A stretch of 64,000 nucleotides of DNA, taken from assembly GCA_905182995.1 (NCBI GenBank), contig CAJJDP010000071.1:172714-236713 (forward strand), written 5' to 3'. Of the stretch, positions 12,675 through 24,995 are shown piece by piece; the first letter of the stretch is position 1; every line of letters begins with the position of its first letter. This DNA is from Paramecium octaurelia. Taxonomy: Eukaryota; Ciliophora; Oligohymenophorea; Peniculida; Parameciidae. The translations under genes were made by a program, and so were the position numbers. Under the pieces are notes generated by a model. It made no database searches and was not told where the DNA came from. It was given only the letters and a program-made list of their open reading frames with translations.

Positions 12675-12961
12675 CGAATTATATTCAGTTTCCCTTATTG
12701 TTGTGAAATCAACATTGAAATCCAAAAATAAATACAAAACCTTTAATTTCATTGATTTGCCATCTTTCATAATAATCATTATAGAATATAAATTTCAATA
12801 CTGTTTAATATTAATAAAGGTTGAATCATACTTAGCAATTTTTAATCTACTAGGTCTGTTTTCAAATCCAAATCGGCAATTTTCTTCATATACAATCTAA
12901 ATTAAATTATATTGGCTTAGAATGATCCTAATAAAATATTTAATTGTTTCTAAACAAAATA

Positions 12962-13599
12962 TCAAAAAAGAATTAAATTTCGTCGTGCCTGAATAATCTT
13001 CATGGCAATATCCTAATGGAAAATGCTTATTGATAACCTAAATTAATGTAAGCCTTATCATAAATTTCAAAATTTCTAGAGCAATTTACCTTTTTCGTTT
13101 TCTTATATTCCGAACATGCTTATTATTTTTAAAACATTTTATTTCAAAATACGCGTTTTATTTTTATTTTCAATCTAAATTTCTAGTCTAAATATATTTC
13201 CGCTCCCATTTAATAGCTTTTCTCGAATAATGATGTTGATTTTAGGTGTATTCTGAATTTCATAAATTATTGACTTATCTCAATAATTTAATTCTTTCTC
13301 TAAAATAATATATTTTCTTGAGCACTATAGTTTGATCATTATAGATTCGTGTAATCAAGAACAGCTAAAACAAATACTATTAGACTTGAAACTAAAATTG
13401 TATAATAAAATAATAAATATGAAAATTTTAAGTTAAAATAAATTTTGGAGAAAATAAGATCATTAATAGTTCCAATATTTTTCATCTTGCTAGGACCTAA
13501 TTTTCTTATTAATGCTTCACTACACTGATAGAATTGAGTTTGAAAAGGAATCAAAATTTATAAGGTAGATATGATGTCCTCTAATTAGATAGGACCCAT
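12962..13599 (-). CDS. Hypothetical protein with one membrane segment
   Basis: The model has introns of 28, 26, 34 and 25 nt and gives 174 aa. It starts MGPIQLEDIISTLQ, has a hydrophobic stretch (YLLFYYTILLFLI) near residues 60-75 and a very basic C-terminal part (IKIKRHVRNIRKRKRQ). Reading it without introns hits TGA, and splicing removes those stops. The 34-nt intron ends in AAG. If the last intron is not used, the frame runs on to 12795 (238 aa). The stretch 12675-12961 between this gene and the channel is open in more than one frame, so it may hold 5' exons of the channel or the tail of this gene. No family was recognised. Confidence 0.4.
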
Positions 13600-13864
13600 T
13601 ATAAACAATTTTTGATTTTAGTTAATTTAATATTCATTTGATAATATAAATTTGTATTAATCATATATCATTCGTTGGATTATTTTGTTTTGTTTTGATA
13701 GGTGATGTTTTTCTTTTTGATTTGTAAAGTAATCATTGTTTATATGAATTTCTAGTTTTTGAATATATCATAATATATATTATAGAATCAAAGAACAAGG
13801 ATACAGGATAATCTTTACTTGCAGAATAATAAAAGAAATAAATTGGAGAAGAACAAATAAAACG

Positions 13865-15063
13865 ATGGAGGATGATAATAAAAATGGTTCGTCATAATGA
13901 TATTTAATTATTACATTAATTCAGTCAAAAAAAGATAAAATGTAAACTACAATAGGATTAATTTTATTGATCCTACATGTAAGGATTATTATGAATTAGC
14001 AAATTAAGAATAAAGACTTCAATACATAATTTTAGCCTAAAGCATTTTGTATCCAAATTCCCAATAATTCTATTATAGAATTTACAAAAATTTAAGAGCA
14101 GCTGGGTGATTGAGTCTAATAATAAAATTATTAGGTTGAAAAATAATCAACTTAATCTCAAAGAATACTTTAAAATAAATGTATTAATAAATTCAATTTT
14201 CACCTTTTGAAATTACGGAAAAGTAGAATTTAACATATTCAGTTATTAATCGCACATATAAACTAGCTATTGAAGCAATATTTCTAAAATTTGAATGTTT
14301 TTTGCCAAAATATAGAGTAAAAACTTCAAAATATTAATTCAAATTTACTTTATGATGACAAATGAAAATAATCGAAGTGAATAAAAAAATAATAAATTAT
14401 ACCATTATCATTAAAGCATTAGGTCATAACAATTATATTACCAATAATTCAATGAGAAATCGATTTTTTTAAATTTAATATATTTTAGTCAACTCCAAAA
14501 TAAAATTATGGAAATTCCTTGAAAACGTATCAAAAAATTCCTGAAATGAAAGAGATAAACATTTATTAAAGCGACAGGATGTGTAAATTCGAATAATTCA
14601 TATGGTATTTTAGTTTTTTGATAGATATTCAAATAAATAGAGGGTTTTTAAATAACTTTGATGATAAAAAATTTTTTCAAGAAGAATTCTCTTGATCCTG
14701 TTAACAGATGAATTTAAGATTAAAAATTTGATACCATTATTATCTAAGCACATTCTAAATATGTCTTAGAAAATTCAAATAAAGCATTAAATACTTACAA
14801 GATCAATATTATTACGAATATCTTTCTAAAAATTGAATGGTTAAATAGATTTAGCAATTTCTTGGTTACTATAAAAGAAGTATTACTAATTGTAAAATTT
14901 AAGTAACAAATTTATGATTTACTTTGGATTCCGAATTCCAAATCATAAAAGTTTTATATTGATAAGTTAGAATTAAAGTTTCAGAAGATAGGAATAAACA
15001 AAAGTAAGGGAAATTAAACAATCAATACTAAGATTGAATATATTTATATATAAATATAATAAA
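13865..15063 (+). pseudogene. Unresolved coding-like region, possibly a decayed or multi-intron gene
   Basis: An ATG at 13865 opens a frame that needs an unusual 38-nt intron. Protein-like text then appears in shifting frames: Gln-rich helical text around 14114-14368, and residues such as TPKQNYGNSLKTYQKIPEM around 14495-14700. These are separated by TGAs that I could not remove with 20-35-nt GT-AG introns. After 14700 two or three frames are open together, so no choice is possible. Either the gene has many introns I failed to place or it is decaying. No family was recognised. Confidence 0.35.
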
Positions 15064-17191
15064 ATGAAACATTCTTAATTAGTACACCTACTGTCCAAAT
15101 AACCTCAATCTGTTGATTATTAAGGAGCTACTTAAATGAGCACTCCTCGAGCCAATTAGTAATCATAATAAACATTGATATTACCACATAAATTAACTAC
15201 ATTGAGTACAGCTTACAGCAAGGAGTAAAGATTATTAACAGAGGGTAATGAAGATTTCGAAGTCTAAGTAAACTAATTCAATGTAATAAGAAAATAAAAG
15301 ATCTACAAAATAGATTGATATCTAGATGTACTACGTTAGAATTCCTTATTTAAGTTATTACAACACACAAAAATGAATTAAACAGTCTACCAACTATCTA
15401 AAAAATTGAATAACTCTTACTTTCAATTGTAAACACTATTTAAAATACAACCAAAAATGAAATCTAGTTAGGCTTTTTAAACAGAGAGTAAAAGAAAACT
15501 TCAAGTATTCAATTTTATAAATTTTAGTGTTTAATAAGTAGGTATTGAAAAAGGAGGTTGAATTATTTGATAGGAATAAGTCATTACAATAAGAAATGGA
15601 GATCAATTCGACCAGAAGTAATAAATTGATAGAAGAAAATTAAAAATTATAAAAGTAATTAAAATAAGAAAAAAATTTAAACGAAATTAACGTCAAGAAA
15701 ATAGCTGCATTAGAAAAGAGAATTGAATTTATAGTATCAAATGATATCAATATTTTCGAAATGAGATCAAATTTAACTATTTTAATGAAAGAAAATGAAT
15801 AATTGAAAAGAGAATTGGAAAGAAAAAATTAGGAAGTTGAGAGGATTTAAGGAAAATTAAATTAATATCAATTAGTAGTAAGTAGGTTACAAAAAACAAT
15901 TGATAATTTGAGAAAAAAGAATGAAGATGACGAAATTAGAGGATTTATTAAGAAAGATGATGTTGAATTGTTAATGAATTACAAAATACCACAAAACTTG
16001 GATTTTAGAATAGTGTGTTAGAAATTAGATCATCAAAACTTATTAAATGATCTCTGTGAGAAAGGTGTTGTAAATACGCTTTAACAAATATCTTAATAAT
16101 CTCAGGAAGTCTAAAAACAGCAAATCACTTATTATTGTAATCAATTACTGTCCTTTAAGGATTTTTCTGAGAGATTAAATTAATTGTTATTACAAATGGA
16201 GGAGTTCAACAATTCCTAGACAATAGAAGATCTGATTTTTTATGTAAATAGACAATTACCTTAAGTATTTAAATGTGAGACAGCTAAATTATGGTTGTTA
16301 GATTCTAAAAATGGGTTGTTGTATTCTTATTTGGAAACTAGATAATAAATAAAGGCATTGCAGGATAAAGGATTAGTAGCAGATACTTTCAAAATGTATT
16401 AGGCCTAAAACATAGGTTAGAAACCTAAAAAGGCAATAATATATAGAATAAAGGAGAGCGAATAACCTGAATACGGAAAAAATGCATTGATATTGCCAAT
16501 ATTTTGTATAGGGTAGAATATCGTAAGAGGTAGTTTGATAATTTTGAATTCGGAATAGGAATAGTTTTCTTTTGATGAAGAATACTTTGGAATAATTATA
16601 AGCAGATTTTTAGGAATAATAATTCAAAGGTTAGTTGATAAGGAAAGTTGGTAAATAGCTTAAAAGTATAGAAGTCTTATGATTAATCAGTTAACAGATA
16701 TTTTACGATCTAAAACTAAATAGATAGCAAGTGACAGAATCAAATTAAGTTTTAAGAGGATATTTGGATTTTAGATGATAAAATTTTATTTTGTGATGAA
16801 TGAACAATTGATAAGTTTTGAGAATCAAAAGGAGGAGATCTTTTCATTAGATTATGGATTGGCAGGAATGGCAGTGAGGAATAAGTAGAGATACATAGTA
16901 AATGATATCAAGAGGTCAATAAATTTTAATCCAAAGGTTGATTTGACATCTATTTTACCAATTTTTATTTAACCTTTATTAAATAAATAGGATGAAGTGA
17001 TAGGAGTAGTAGAGGTATGATATTTTAATGAAATTTAGACTTGCTTAAAGAACAAGTTGTCGATTGATATGGAGAGGGAACACTTATTAGAGGTCAGTTA
17101 AAATCTCTTTGGAATAGAAGAACCATTGACAAGTTAATTGCAGAGTTATGCGGAGTTATTGGCAGGAACTTTATCTAATATAGAATTTTGA
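15064..17191 (+). CDS. GAF-domain protein with N-terminal coiled coil
   Basis: Four exons (introns 15268-15290, 15505-15527, 17015-17038) sum to 685 aa. The first about 70 residues are Ser/Gln-rich, then a long coiled coil runs to about residue 290. Two GAF-like halves follow. One starts near FKCETAKLWLLDSKNGLLY and contains ALILPIFCIGQN and RGSLIILNSEQ. The second contains FGFQMIKFYFVMNE, SLDYGLAGMAVRNKQRYIVND and LPIFIQPLLNKQDEVIGVVE. GAF domains bind small ligands, in some proteins cyclic nucleotides; coiled-coil-GAF proteins are common in ciliates. No catalytic domain was seen. The first intron ends in AAG. The exact partner or ligand is unknown. Confidence 0.75.
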
Positions 17192-17232
17192 TATAATATT
17201 TGATTAAATTTATTCTAATAATAAAAATAAAT

Positions 17233-18254
17233 ATGTCTGAGAAATAGTTGGATAGTCAATATAAATTGTAGGAGTAGGAGACATAATCAGGGAATAATAT
17301 TGAATTGAGTAGTCCTCAAGAGAGCAGCAAGAAGAAGGGAAGAGCACGGACAGCGTCAGAAAGAACATTTAGTGCTGCAGAGACTTTATATGGGCGATCA
17401 AGAAATACAGGATCTATGATACTCTTGAGGACAGCTGATCAATTTAATAAAAAGGTTATTCATGATGTGATTAATCATTCCCCATCTAAATAACAATATT
17501 CATTTGCCAAAGCCACTAGATTCTCGAAACCTCGTTCCAGTTATTGTCAACAATAATTTTATGATTCTTAGTATTTCAATCTTTGTACAATTTTAGGATA
17601 AGAACAGCTCTTGGTAAAAGAACTTGCAGTTTCGGATTTGGTATAAAATTCGACTTTGCTAAATTAACAGATAAGTATATCCCTCCTCCTACTGCATATA
17701 CAATTAAATCAAAATCAAAACCAGTCACAAAGTTTGGGTATGGTAGAGAAGAGACCAAAGCTGTAGGAATCTATGGTAATCCAAATAAGAATCCAGCACC
17801 TAATACCTACAATTTGAAAGATACTTTCTCCAACATCAAATTTTCATTTGGAGAAAGAACCAAAGCAAAACGTAAATAATCACTTAATATTTAGATATTT
17901 ATTTGGAATCTACAACTCCGTCTCCCTGCGCTTATAATGTTGGTGGTATCAGCAAAACTGGAAATTATTTCAATTCTAAATACTCGAGCAATCGAGCTCC
18001 CTTGTTTTCTCCTTCATCTAATAAGTCTTTCAGAATAATTAAAACTCCTGGACCAGGAACCTATGATCCTCCAGGAGATATTGCTGATTTCAGATTGAAA
18101 AGTAGTTCTGGCTTCAGTTTTGGAGCATCAGAAAGAAAAACTATTTAAATTCGAAATAAAGTTTGTAAATTAATCCAATTTCATTATTTTAGTTCCTGGA
18201 CCTGGTAGTTACCAATTACCATCAGAATTTGGTGATGTTGAATATCCAGATTGA
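17233..18254 (+). CDS. Sperm-tail PG-rich repeat (SHIPPO/ODF3-like) protein
   Basis: Four exons (introns 17571-17596, 17872-17894, 18165-18192) sum to 314 aa. Repeats of the type P(G/x)P..Y are visible: PPPTAYTIKS, NPAPNTYNLKDTF, PSPCAYNVGG, TPGPGTYDPP and FPGPGSYQLP. Each is followed by F(S/G)FG(A/E)..R segments, for example FSFGERTK and FSFGASER. This is the STPGR repeat found in axonemal microtubule inner proteins and ODF3-type proteins, so a structural role in cilia is likely. The splice junctions are set by keeping the repeats in frame. The N-terminal 100 residues are Ser/Gln-rich and not repeated. Confidence 0.8.
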
Positions 18255-18300
18255 TTATCATAATATTATCAATGAAATTATTAATAAATTATATTCATAA

Positions 18301-19059
18301 ATGTTGACTTTAACACAAATGGATGAAATAATAAAACTGACATAGTAGCATATGGTGAATTGTTAAGTCAATCATGATTTCAAAGAGGCTGATGAAGTAA
18401 AATCTAAAATACTTCAAATGAAAACTATAAGAGATCTAATTGAAAGAGAAGAAATTTAGGATTAATTCAAATTAGGAGAGGAAAGAATCCTCCTATAAAC
18501 CAAGTCATAAATTGAAGAAGTCAATTAATATTTTAATCAGCTATTTGAAAAATTCAATTATTAGAAAAGTCAAGCACTTTAATAATTATGGCATTAATAA
18601 AAAGTATAATTATAAAAGTCTGTCTTTTATAAAAGATAGCAAAATGCTGAATATCAAAATCTATAAAAAATAATGACATATTTGTCCAATCAAAAGGAAT
18701 TCAAAAAAGCTGAACTGTATCAGGTATATCTAAAAGAAGCAAGTTAAGATCATATGAGAAGAACTCAATCCGAATAGAGGTAAACTCAAGAAACGCAATA
18801 AAGAGTACTTAAATAAAAACATGCACATTAAGAAGAAGTTCTGATTAATAAATTCAATGATCAAGAATAATTAATAAAATTAGAAATGAATAAAAAATTA
18901 TAAGAAATCGAACAAAAAAGAATCAATTAAATATCTTAATTGTAATTTGAGAGAAATCAGAAAATCAGCCAACTTGAAAGAGGCAGAACTAAATCTATAA
19001 AAGTTTAAATCTAATAATAATTAGATGAAATGGAAAAATGTTCCTTCCTCTTTAAATGA
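18301..19059 (+). CDS. Coiled-coil protein
   Basis: A single-exon frame of 252 aa ending in TGA, 46 nt after the upstream stop on the same strand. Nearly the whole protein is helical, rich in Gln, Glu and Lys with heptad spacing; a Lys/Gln-rich end contains SKIKVQIQQQ-like text. There are no membrane segments or enzyme motifs. Its place next to an axonemal-type gene is compatible with a cytoskeletal role, but that is only a guess. Confidence 0.65.
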
Positions 19060-19868
19060 AATTTATATTAATTAATTAATGTTACCTTAAACGAATTTTC
19101 TATAAGTTTTTCTTTTACTGTTGTTAGAAATTTATTGGTTTTCCGATGAATTTTAATAGGTAATGATTATGATAATTGTTGATTTTTTATATTGTATACC
19201 CTGTAATTTTCTTTATTTTACATCTTTTAATTATTTTTCTATCAGGTTATTCATAATTTAATGAAGATTATTTTATAGCATTCCTTAAAAATGAATAATT
19301 CTGAATTTTCTTTAGCTAATTTCAGTTAATCAATTTTTAATATAGTTTGATTTTTATCTATTTACTTTCATGAGTTTTCAAGAAATTATTTAAGGAAGGG
19401 AAACATAGTATTCTTTTTTGGTTAGCTTTGCCTTATTCTGTTATTCATAGCTCATAATAAATTAAAGGAATGCTAGTTAAGTTGTTTTATTCAACTATAA
19501 TACATTAATTTTACTAAACCTATTGGATTAATAATAAACTTAGTTGTAGACTATTATGAAATTACGTTATATTCCAAACCAAGCAAATGAATAAATATAA
19601 AAATGATTAAAATAAGATTTCATTTAAAATTTTTAAGTGCGTTTTAAGCACATAAAGTTAAATTTAATGTAATAATATTCTAAGGTGTTTAAGCTCAATT
19701 TTTAAAACAATTGAAAGTTGTTCATCTTTGTGTTTCAGAAAACGTTTGTTAATTATTAGTTATTTTGAATTTATACATCAAATTATAATAATTCTGAAGC
19801 TTAATATTATAATTTTTTGAATATTTATAAAATAGATATTTATTAAATTTAGATAATTAATTTAATAA
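19060..19868. other. Intergenic AT-rich stretch
   Basis: About 800 nt with no supported gene. TGA is frequent in every frame on both strands and I saw no RNA gene or repeat of note. Confidence 0.6.
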
Positions 19869-22657
19869 ATGAATGATTAAACCTCTGGTGGAGAGTCCCC
19901 CAAAGAGTTTGCTCTTTATTTTAATACGAGTGACGCATCGGTAAAACTAAATACTCACATAGGGATTTGAAGTTTGTGATGAGATTAGCTAATCTGATCC
20001 AACTATCTTTTATAGGCCTATCAACAAAGATGATGGATTAATTTATGAGAAAATTAGCGCATAAGGTATGGATTACCTAATTTAACATATTAAACTTTAT
20101 AACTATGTTAATACTAAGCTTAAAGTGTTGTAGAATTAATAATAATAAAATGATTAATTAGGATAGCAAAGTGTGGTATAAGGATAAGAAGAAGGATAAG
20201 GAGAAGGGTAAGAAGATGATGCGGATACATTTATAAAATAATTTCATGAGAATGATATCGTTAATAGTCTAATTAACTAGATTACAAATTATCCATAATA
20301 GAATGAGGTTATTTTAAGATAATAAATTAAAAAATAAATCTTTCAATTTGAAAAGGTTTATGATAATAGTGTCACATTCTGTTTACTTTATGAAAATTAG
20401 GAATAATCAGAAATTGATTCTCAAATTGAAAAGTTCAAACAAATTTTTCCAGATAGGAAGACTAATATTGTAATTTTGATTAATGGTAAAGAAAAGTTTA
20501 AATTAAAAAGGGGTTTTAAAATGGAAAATAAAATAAAAGAAAATAAATGTATTAATTCTATTTATTATTTAGGTAACATATGTTATACTTATGAAGATAA
20601 AGGGTGCATATTTTTTGTTCTCAATGAAGAATAAAGTACTATCAGGCTATTAAATTGGATTTATAGAGGAATCTTTAAGCATTTTCAACCTCAATATTTT
20701 TATGTTGGTTATTTGAGCATTCTAATAGATGTAGAAAAATTTAGATTAATGGATAGAATGATGGTATAACCTGAATATTTTGGAGCAACAGGATATTATA
20801 ATTTAATTCATGAACAAAAAGTAAATACAATTTTTTCTCTTAATTACTCTTTTGTTGGATATATGAACTTTTTGAATTACTAATTTTAAATAGATTCTTT
20901 AGCAAAGCTTAAGAGATTTCATAATCCTTTCTTCTCTTATTATAAATGGAACGAGCTCTATACCCATCTTGATAGCTATATTAAAGAGTTAGAAATTGAA
21001 AATTAGAAAGGCAATCTTAATTTACATTTAAATCCATTATTACCTTATAAAATGTTTAAAGAGGCCGAAAAATAATTTTTTTCAGCTGGTAGTAACTTAG
21101 GTGAGAAAAAGATTATTCAAGATAATTAAGCGTAAATGTTTTTGGATTTATCAAATATGATGAATTACATCACCTAATGTAATGATTATGCATTAACTAT
21201 GCATCGAGTTTTGTACGCAATCTTATTAGATTTAAGAAAATTTGAATCTAAAATAAAATTAGCACAAATTTTATTTTTGTACACCTTCTCACCTTATCAA
21301 GCATATTTTTATTTAAATATATCCAGATCATACATAAAAATTATAATTGCAATACTTTGTCCTTTTCTACTATTTATCCTATTATTATTGTTTGTGTTAC
21401 TAGTGTAATAATACTAAATTGGTGTAACAATTGTAAAAAAATAAGTAAGAAACCTATACTTCTAGTTGAACAAAAATGATTTATATATTCTTTTTAAGTC
21501 AAAAATTCATGAATTCAAGAATGTTGATCAGATGGATTCCTAGCCTATTACTATTGAAATTAATAAGAAAAAATACATATTTGAAAAATTAATCCAAGAA
21601 TTACCACCACACTAATCAGAAGAAAGGCCGAGAAATGCCTAAAGTTCTCATGCGCAACGCTCATTTATGGAGAACAATATTAATTCCTAAGAATAAAGAT
21701 TGGTTAATGAAAGAAACGATATCGAAGACACTATATAAGTTTAAAATTCTAATTTAGAAAAGCTTTATAAACTGTCAATCTAAAGCATTACAGAAAAAAA
21801 AGTTGATAACTTTTATGAATTGTTATTTTATGCTACGTTTCTTGTAGAATTTATTTGCTCAGCAATAGTAATTGCCAACCTAATTTTCACATACGGGAGT
21901 AATCTAATACATGATGTTCAAAATGAATAGCATTTTGTCGCTATTATAGGAATAATAATTTTTATTTTCTTTTTTATAGTGAGAAACTTTGGGTTTAAGA
22001 AAGATTAATATAGGTATATCATTATTATTGATCAATAGGGCATCGTTTTTAGTGCCAATTTTTATCTTTTTAAATTTACTTATCACAACTGTTTATTCTG
22101 AGATGTACCATCAATTAAGGATTAAAATAAAACCTAAAGAATATCTGGAATAAGTTTAGAAATTATCTCAATACTTGTGCTTAAATATTTTATTATTAAT
22201 TATGTAAATATATATTGATGTTGTTAAGATTTTATATTGTGGAAACCTCCATGAATTTTGAAGGCTATATATTTTCCATCATTATATTTTACAATTTGAC
22301 CCTTTATTTGATAGATTCAGTATTTGTGATTTGTGCAATTTTAAAGGGATTCTTTAATAAAATTAATTTAAAAGATGAAACTGAAGGCTAATCCATCAGA
22401 ATGTACGAAACAGAAGTAGGCTTTTTGGAAAATTATAAGGAAATTGTGGGTCTTTATCTTAAAGATTTAAGATAGTAACAATAAAATGAAATTGTAATCA
22501 TTTGACATATATTTCAAAGGAGAAGAAACCTAATCCAACCGAAAGTAACCCATACGTAATTTCAAAAAATACAAATCACTAAGATTTGATTGATGCTGGG
22601 GAAGGTGATTTTGTCCATGATCCTGCAAATTTAAATAATTCTAGCGAGATAAATTGA
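19869..22657 (+). CDS. Large multi-pass membrane protein, perhaps a divergent GT2/chitin-synthase-like protein
   Basis: Five exons (introns 19941-19962, 22014-22038, 22204-22228, 22494-22519) sum to 896 aa. The start MNDQTSGGESPKEFALYF is supported because removing the first 22-nt intron joins it to the long frame. A Gln/Gly/Glu-rich linker precedes VYDNSVTFCLLYENQEQ. A middle region of about 300 residues follows, then hydrophobic clusters near nt 21250-21410, 21810-22000 and 22040-22360. The layout (soluble region, then several helices) and the phrase VTFCLLYENQ loosely recall chitin-synthase-type glycosyltransferases. However, the catalytic EDR and QRRRW motifs are absent. I therefore treat the fold assignment as a guess and any enzyme activity as unlikely. 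Two introns end in AAG. Confidence 0.6.
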
Positions 22658-23312
22658 AAAATTTCCTAATATTAAAATTTTTTTATTTTATAATTTACTA
22701 AAAATACAGAACATTGGCTTCACTTAATACAGACTGATGATTTGATGGCAAAATTCTACACTTGCAATTTGGCTCATATGTTTTGTTAGAAGGGGAGATG
22801 TATTATATTAATTCATTTGATAAATAGTGATATCTCTAATTATTGGAAAACTCAAAATAGTGTTGCGCGAATTGAATATTATCCACACTGAGAAAAAAAT
22901 TATAGAAATCTGGAATGGCAGTTAAAGCAAATAGTTAAAGATTCATATTAATCAGATAAAGATTTATCATAATAAAATTATATATATATTCTATTAGCAG
23001 CATTTTTGGATAAACTTTATTATTCAACAGTTCAATTTGTTAAAAAATCGCTTTATTTAATCAAGGACTTAGTAAAAATGATGAATCATTAATTATTTGA
23101 ATACTTCTAATCTATATAAAGGTCAGATAATTTCTAGAATATTAAAACTTGTAATCGATGAAAATAATTTAAACACCTGATTGCTATAAATTCATAGATT
23201 GATAATTTTAACAATGATGAAGAAAAATCTTTCAACAATCCTTCAGAATAGCTAAACTTAGGTAGATTATAAATTGATAAAAAATGTATAATTATTTTGA
23301 TTTATATGATTT
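22658..23312. other. No supported gene; scattered open frames
   Basis: A plus-strand frame opens at 22747 (MAKFYTCNLAHMFCQKG) but stops after 48 codons. Other fragments are open in different frames without joining introns. It may be intergenic or contain remnants of a gene. Confidence 0.4.
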
Positions 23313-24175
23313 TCACTATTGCTTAATTTTCACAGAACTAATATTTCCATCTTCCCATAAAATAGCAAATCCATAATCATCAAATGAGCAATATTTTATG
23401 TTATTCTTTTCTACCCAATCAGAATTGACTGGGCTAAAATGTGTAAAATTAGCTGGATCTTTTCCTTAACTTTTTTGTAAGTATCCTTGGATCAGAGTTG
23501 GGAAGTGAAATTTGTATACAACAAATTAACCATTTGGATCAATCAATAAACTTACATTTTTGAGTAAAATCAAGGATTAGAGTAGTTCATTTGCTCCAAT
23601 ACTAATATTTATTAATAATTAATTACTTTTATTTTATAGAATCTACTTTTTTATTTGATTCTATTTTTTTAGGACTGTCTTATAAAGATGTGACATTTAT
23701 GATTACACTTTAATTTCCATTTGTATAAGTATACAAACCCTCATTAATATCAGCATTTGAAAATAGTGGAGCGGAATTTTAATCATAAAAGTCAACTTAC
23801 ACATTTTATCCTAGATTAATTCCTTATTATTATAGATATGTTAATAACTATTAAATATTATAGGTAAAATACATCTAATATAGGCATATTTGGTAGTTGA
23901 TTTGTCATTATTTATTATCCTTCAAAAAACACAGTAAATGCTGGCTATTATGCTTAAAGAACATAAAGAGCTGCATTAGGTTAAAAATATTATGAAATGT
24001 ATGAACCATCTTAATGGTTTAACATTGTTTATCCATCCAAAGTTAAACAATATTGTTATCTGTCTAATTAGTATTGCGCCAAGTAATCATACATATTTGA
24101 CACTGTATAAGTTGGTTGATATTCAATTGGAGCTATTTGTACTCCAACATTTGACCCGTCGAAATAAATACTCAT
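23313..24175 (-). CDS. Hypothetical protein
   Basis: Three exons (introns 23848-23872 and 23602-23626, both 25 nt) sum to 270 aa. It begins MSIYFDGSNVGVQIAPIEYQ and is mainly beta-rich in appearance, with Tyr, Gln and Asn frequent. The C-terminal half contains LLIDPNGQFVVYKFHFP and ends AILWEDGNISSVKIKQQ. No transmembrane segment or signal peptide was seen. I do not recognise the family. The two introns are needed because each unspliced frame meets TGA, and both junctions keep a coherent reading frame. Confidence 0.6.
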
Positions 24176-24475
24176 TTTTATTATTTTTATTAATAGAATT
24201 CCAATATCAACTAATGAAATTTCAATACATGTTTTATAATAATAATAATCATTTCCACTATTATTGATGGTATATTAATTATGATGAAATCTAATAATAA
24301 ATCTCTAGTAAAAATAATTATTCATAATTCATTAGATGATAATCAGTCTGATTTCTCTTCACATTAATATTCAATAAAATAATTTCACATTTATTAATAT
24401 CAAGTTATGTAGTTAACAAATCTGGTTGAGAATAGTGTTAGATGCTCTTTGAAATGAAATTAAATCAAATGTTTT

Positions 24476-24648
24476 TCATATAAAATACTTTACAAATTGA
24501 TTAATCAATCTAGTTACTTTATGACGTAATACTTCACCAATCCTCTCAGTAATAGCTTAATATTCCTATCCTTCTAATATTATAATAAAATACCTTAAAA
24601 TTCTGTTTGAAAATCTTGATTATCAAATTAATTTTGATTGTCTTTCAT
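24476..24648 (-). CDS. Possible very small gene
   Basis: With a 20-nt intron (GTATTT...TTAG) this reads 50 aa, beginning MKDNQNQFDNQDFQ and containing AITERIGEVLRHKV. It is short and may be one exon of something larger. The flanks 24176-24475 and 24649-24995 show no supported gene. Confidence 0.3.
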
Positions 24649-24995
24649 ATTAAGATACCTCTATTGAACTATTTTTCATGTTGGAATTTAAGGTTTTGAA
24701 GGTGAGAGTGTTATTTTATAAAGTTTAATTTCATCTACTTATCAACACTCACATTATTTGGTTTATAAAGAGTTAATTTATTTAATAATATATAATTATA
24801 TAATATAGAGGGAAGTATGAGATCATAAGTATAACTCATCTTTGTTTAAATTGTGAATAATGATTTATACAGATACATAGAATATATAAAAAATAGCATA
24901 CAAAAATTGACTGCTAAATATTGATTAATTTCAATAATTTGGATTTATTCTGATGTTTCTATATTTATAAATATTATCAAATATTTACAACAATA
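24649..24995. other. Intergenic stretch
   Basis: AT-rich, with no gene seen; it separates the minus-strand small ORF from the plus-strand aldehyde dehydrogenase and probably holds both upstream regions. Confidence 0.5.

Noticed and set aside
13339..13400. In-frame TGA suggesting a nonsense mutation in the 12962-13599 gene
   Set aside because: A 28-nt and a 26-nt intron remove it and give a coherent protein.
19975..20005. C/D-box or kink-turn-like motif (GTGATGA, palindrome, CTGA) in a less AT-rich patch
   Set aside because: The segment is in the long coding frame of the 19869-22657 gene (VCDEISQSDPT), so the motif is most likely chance.
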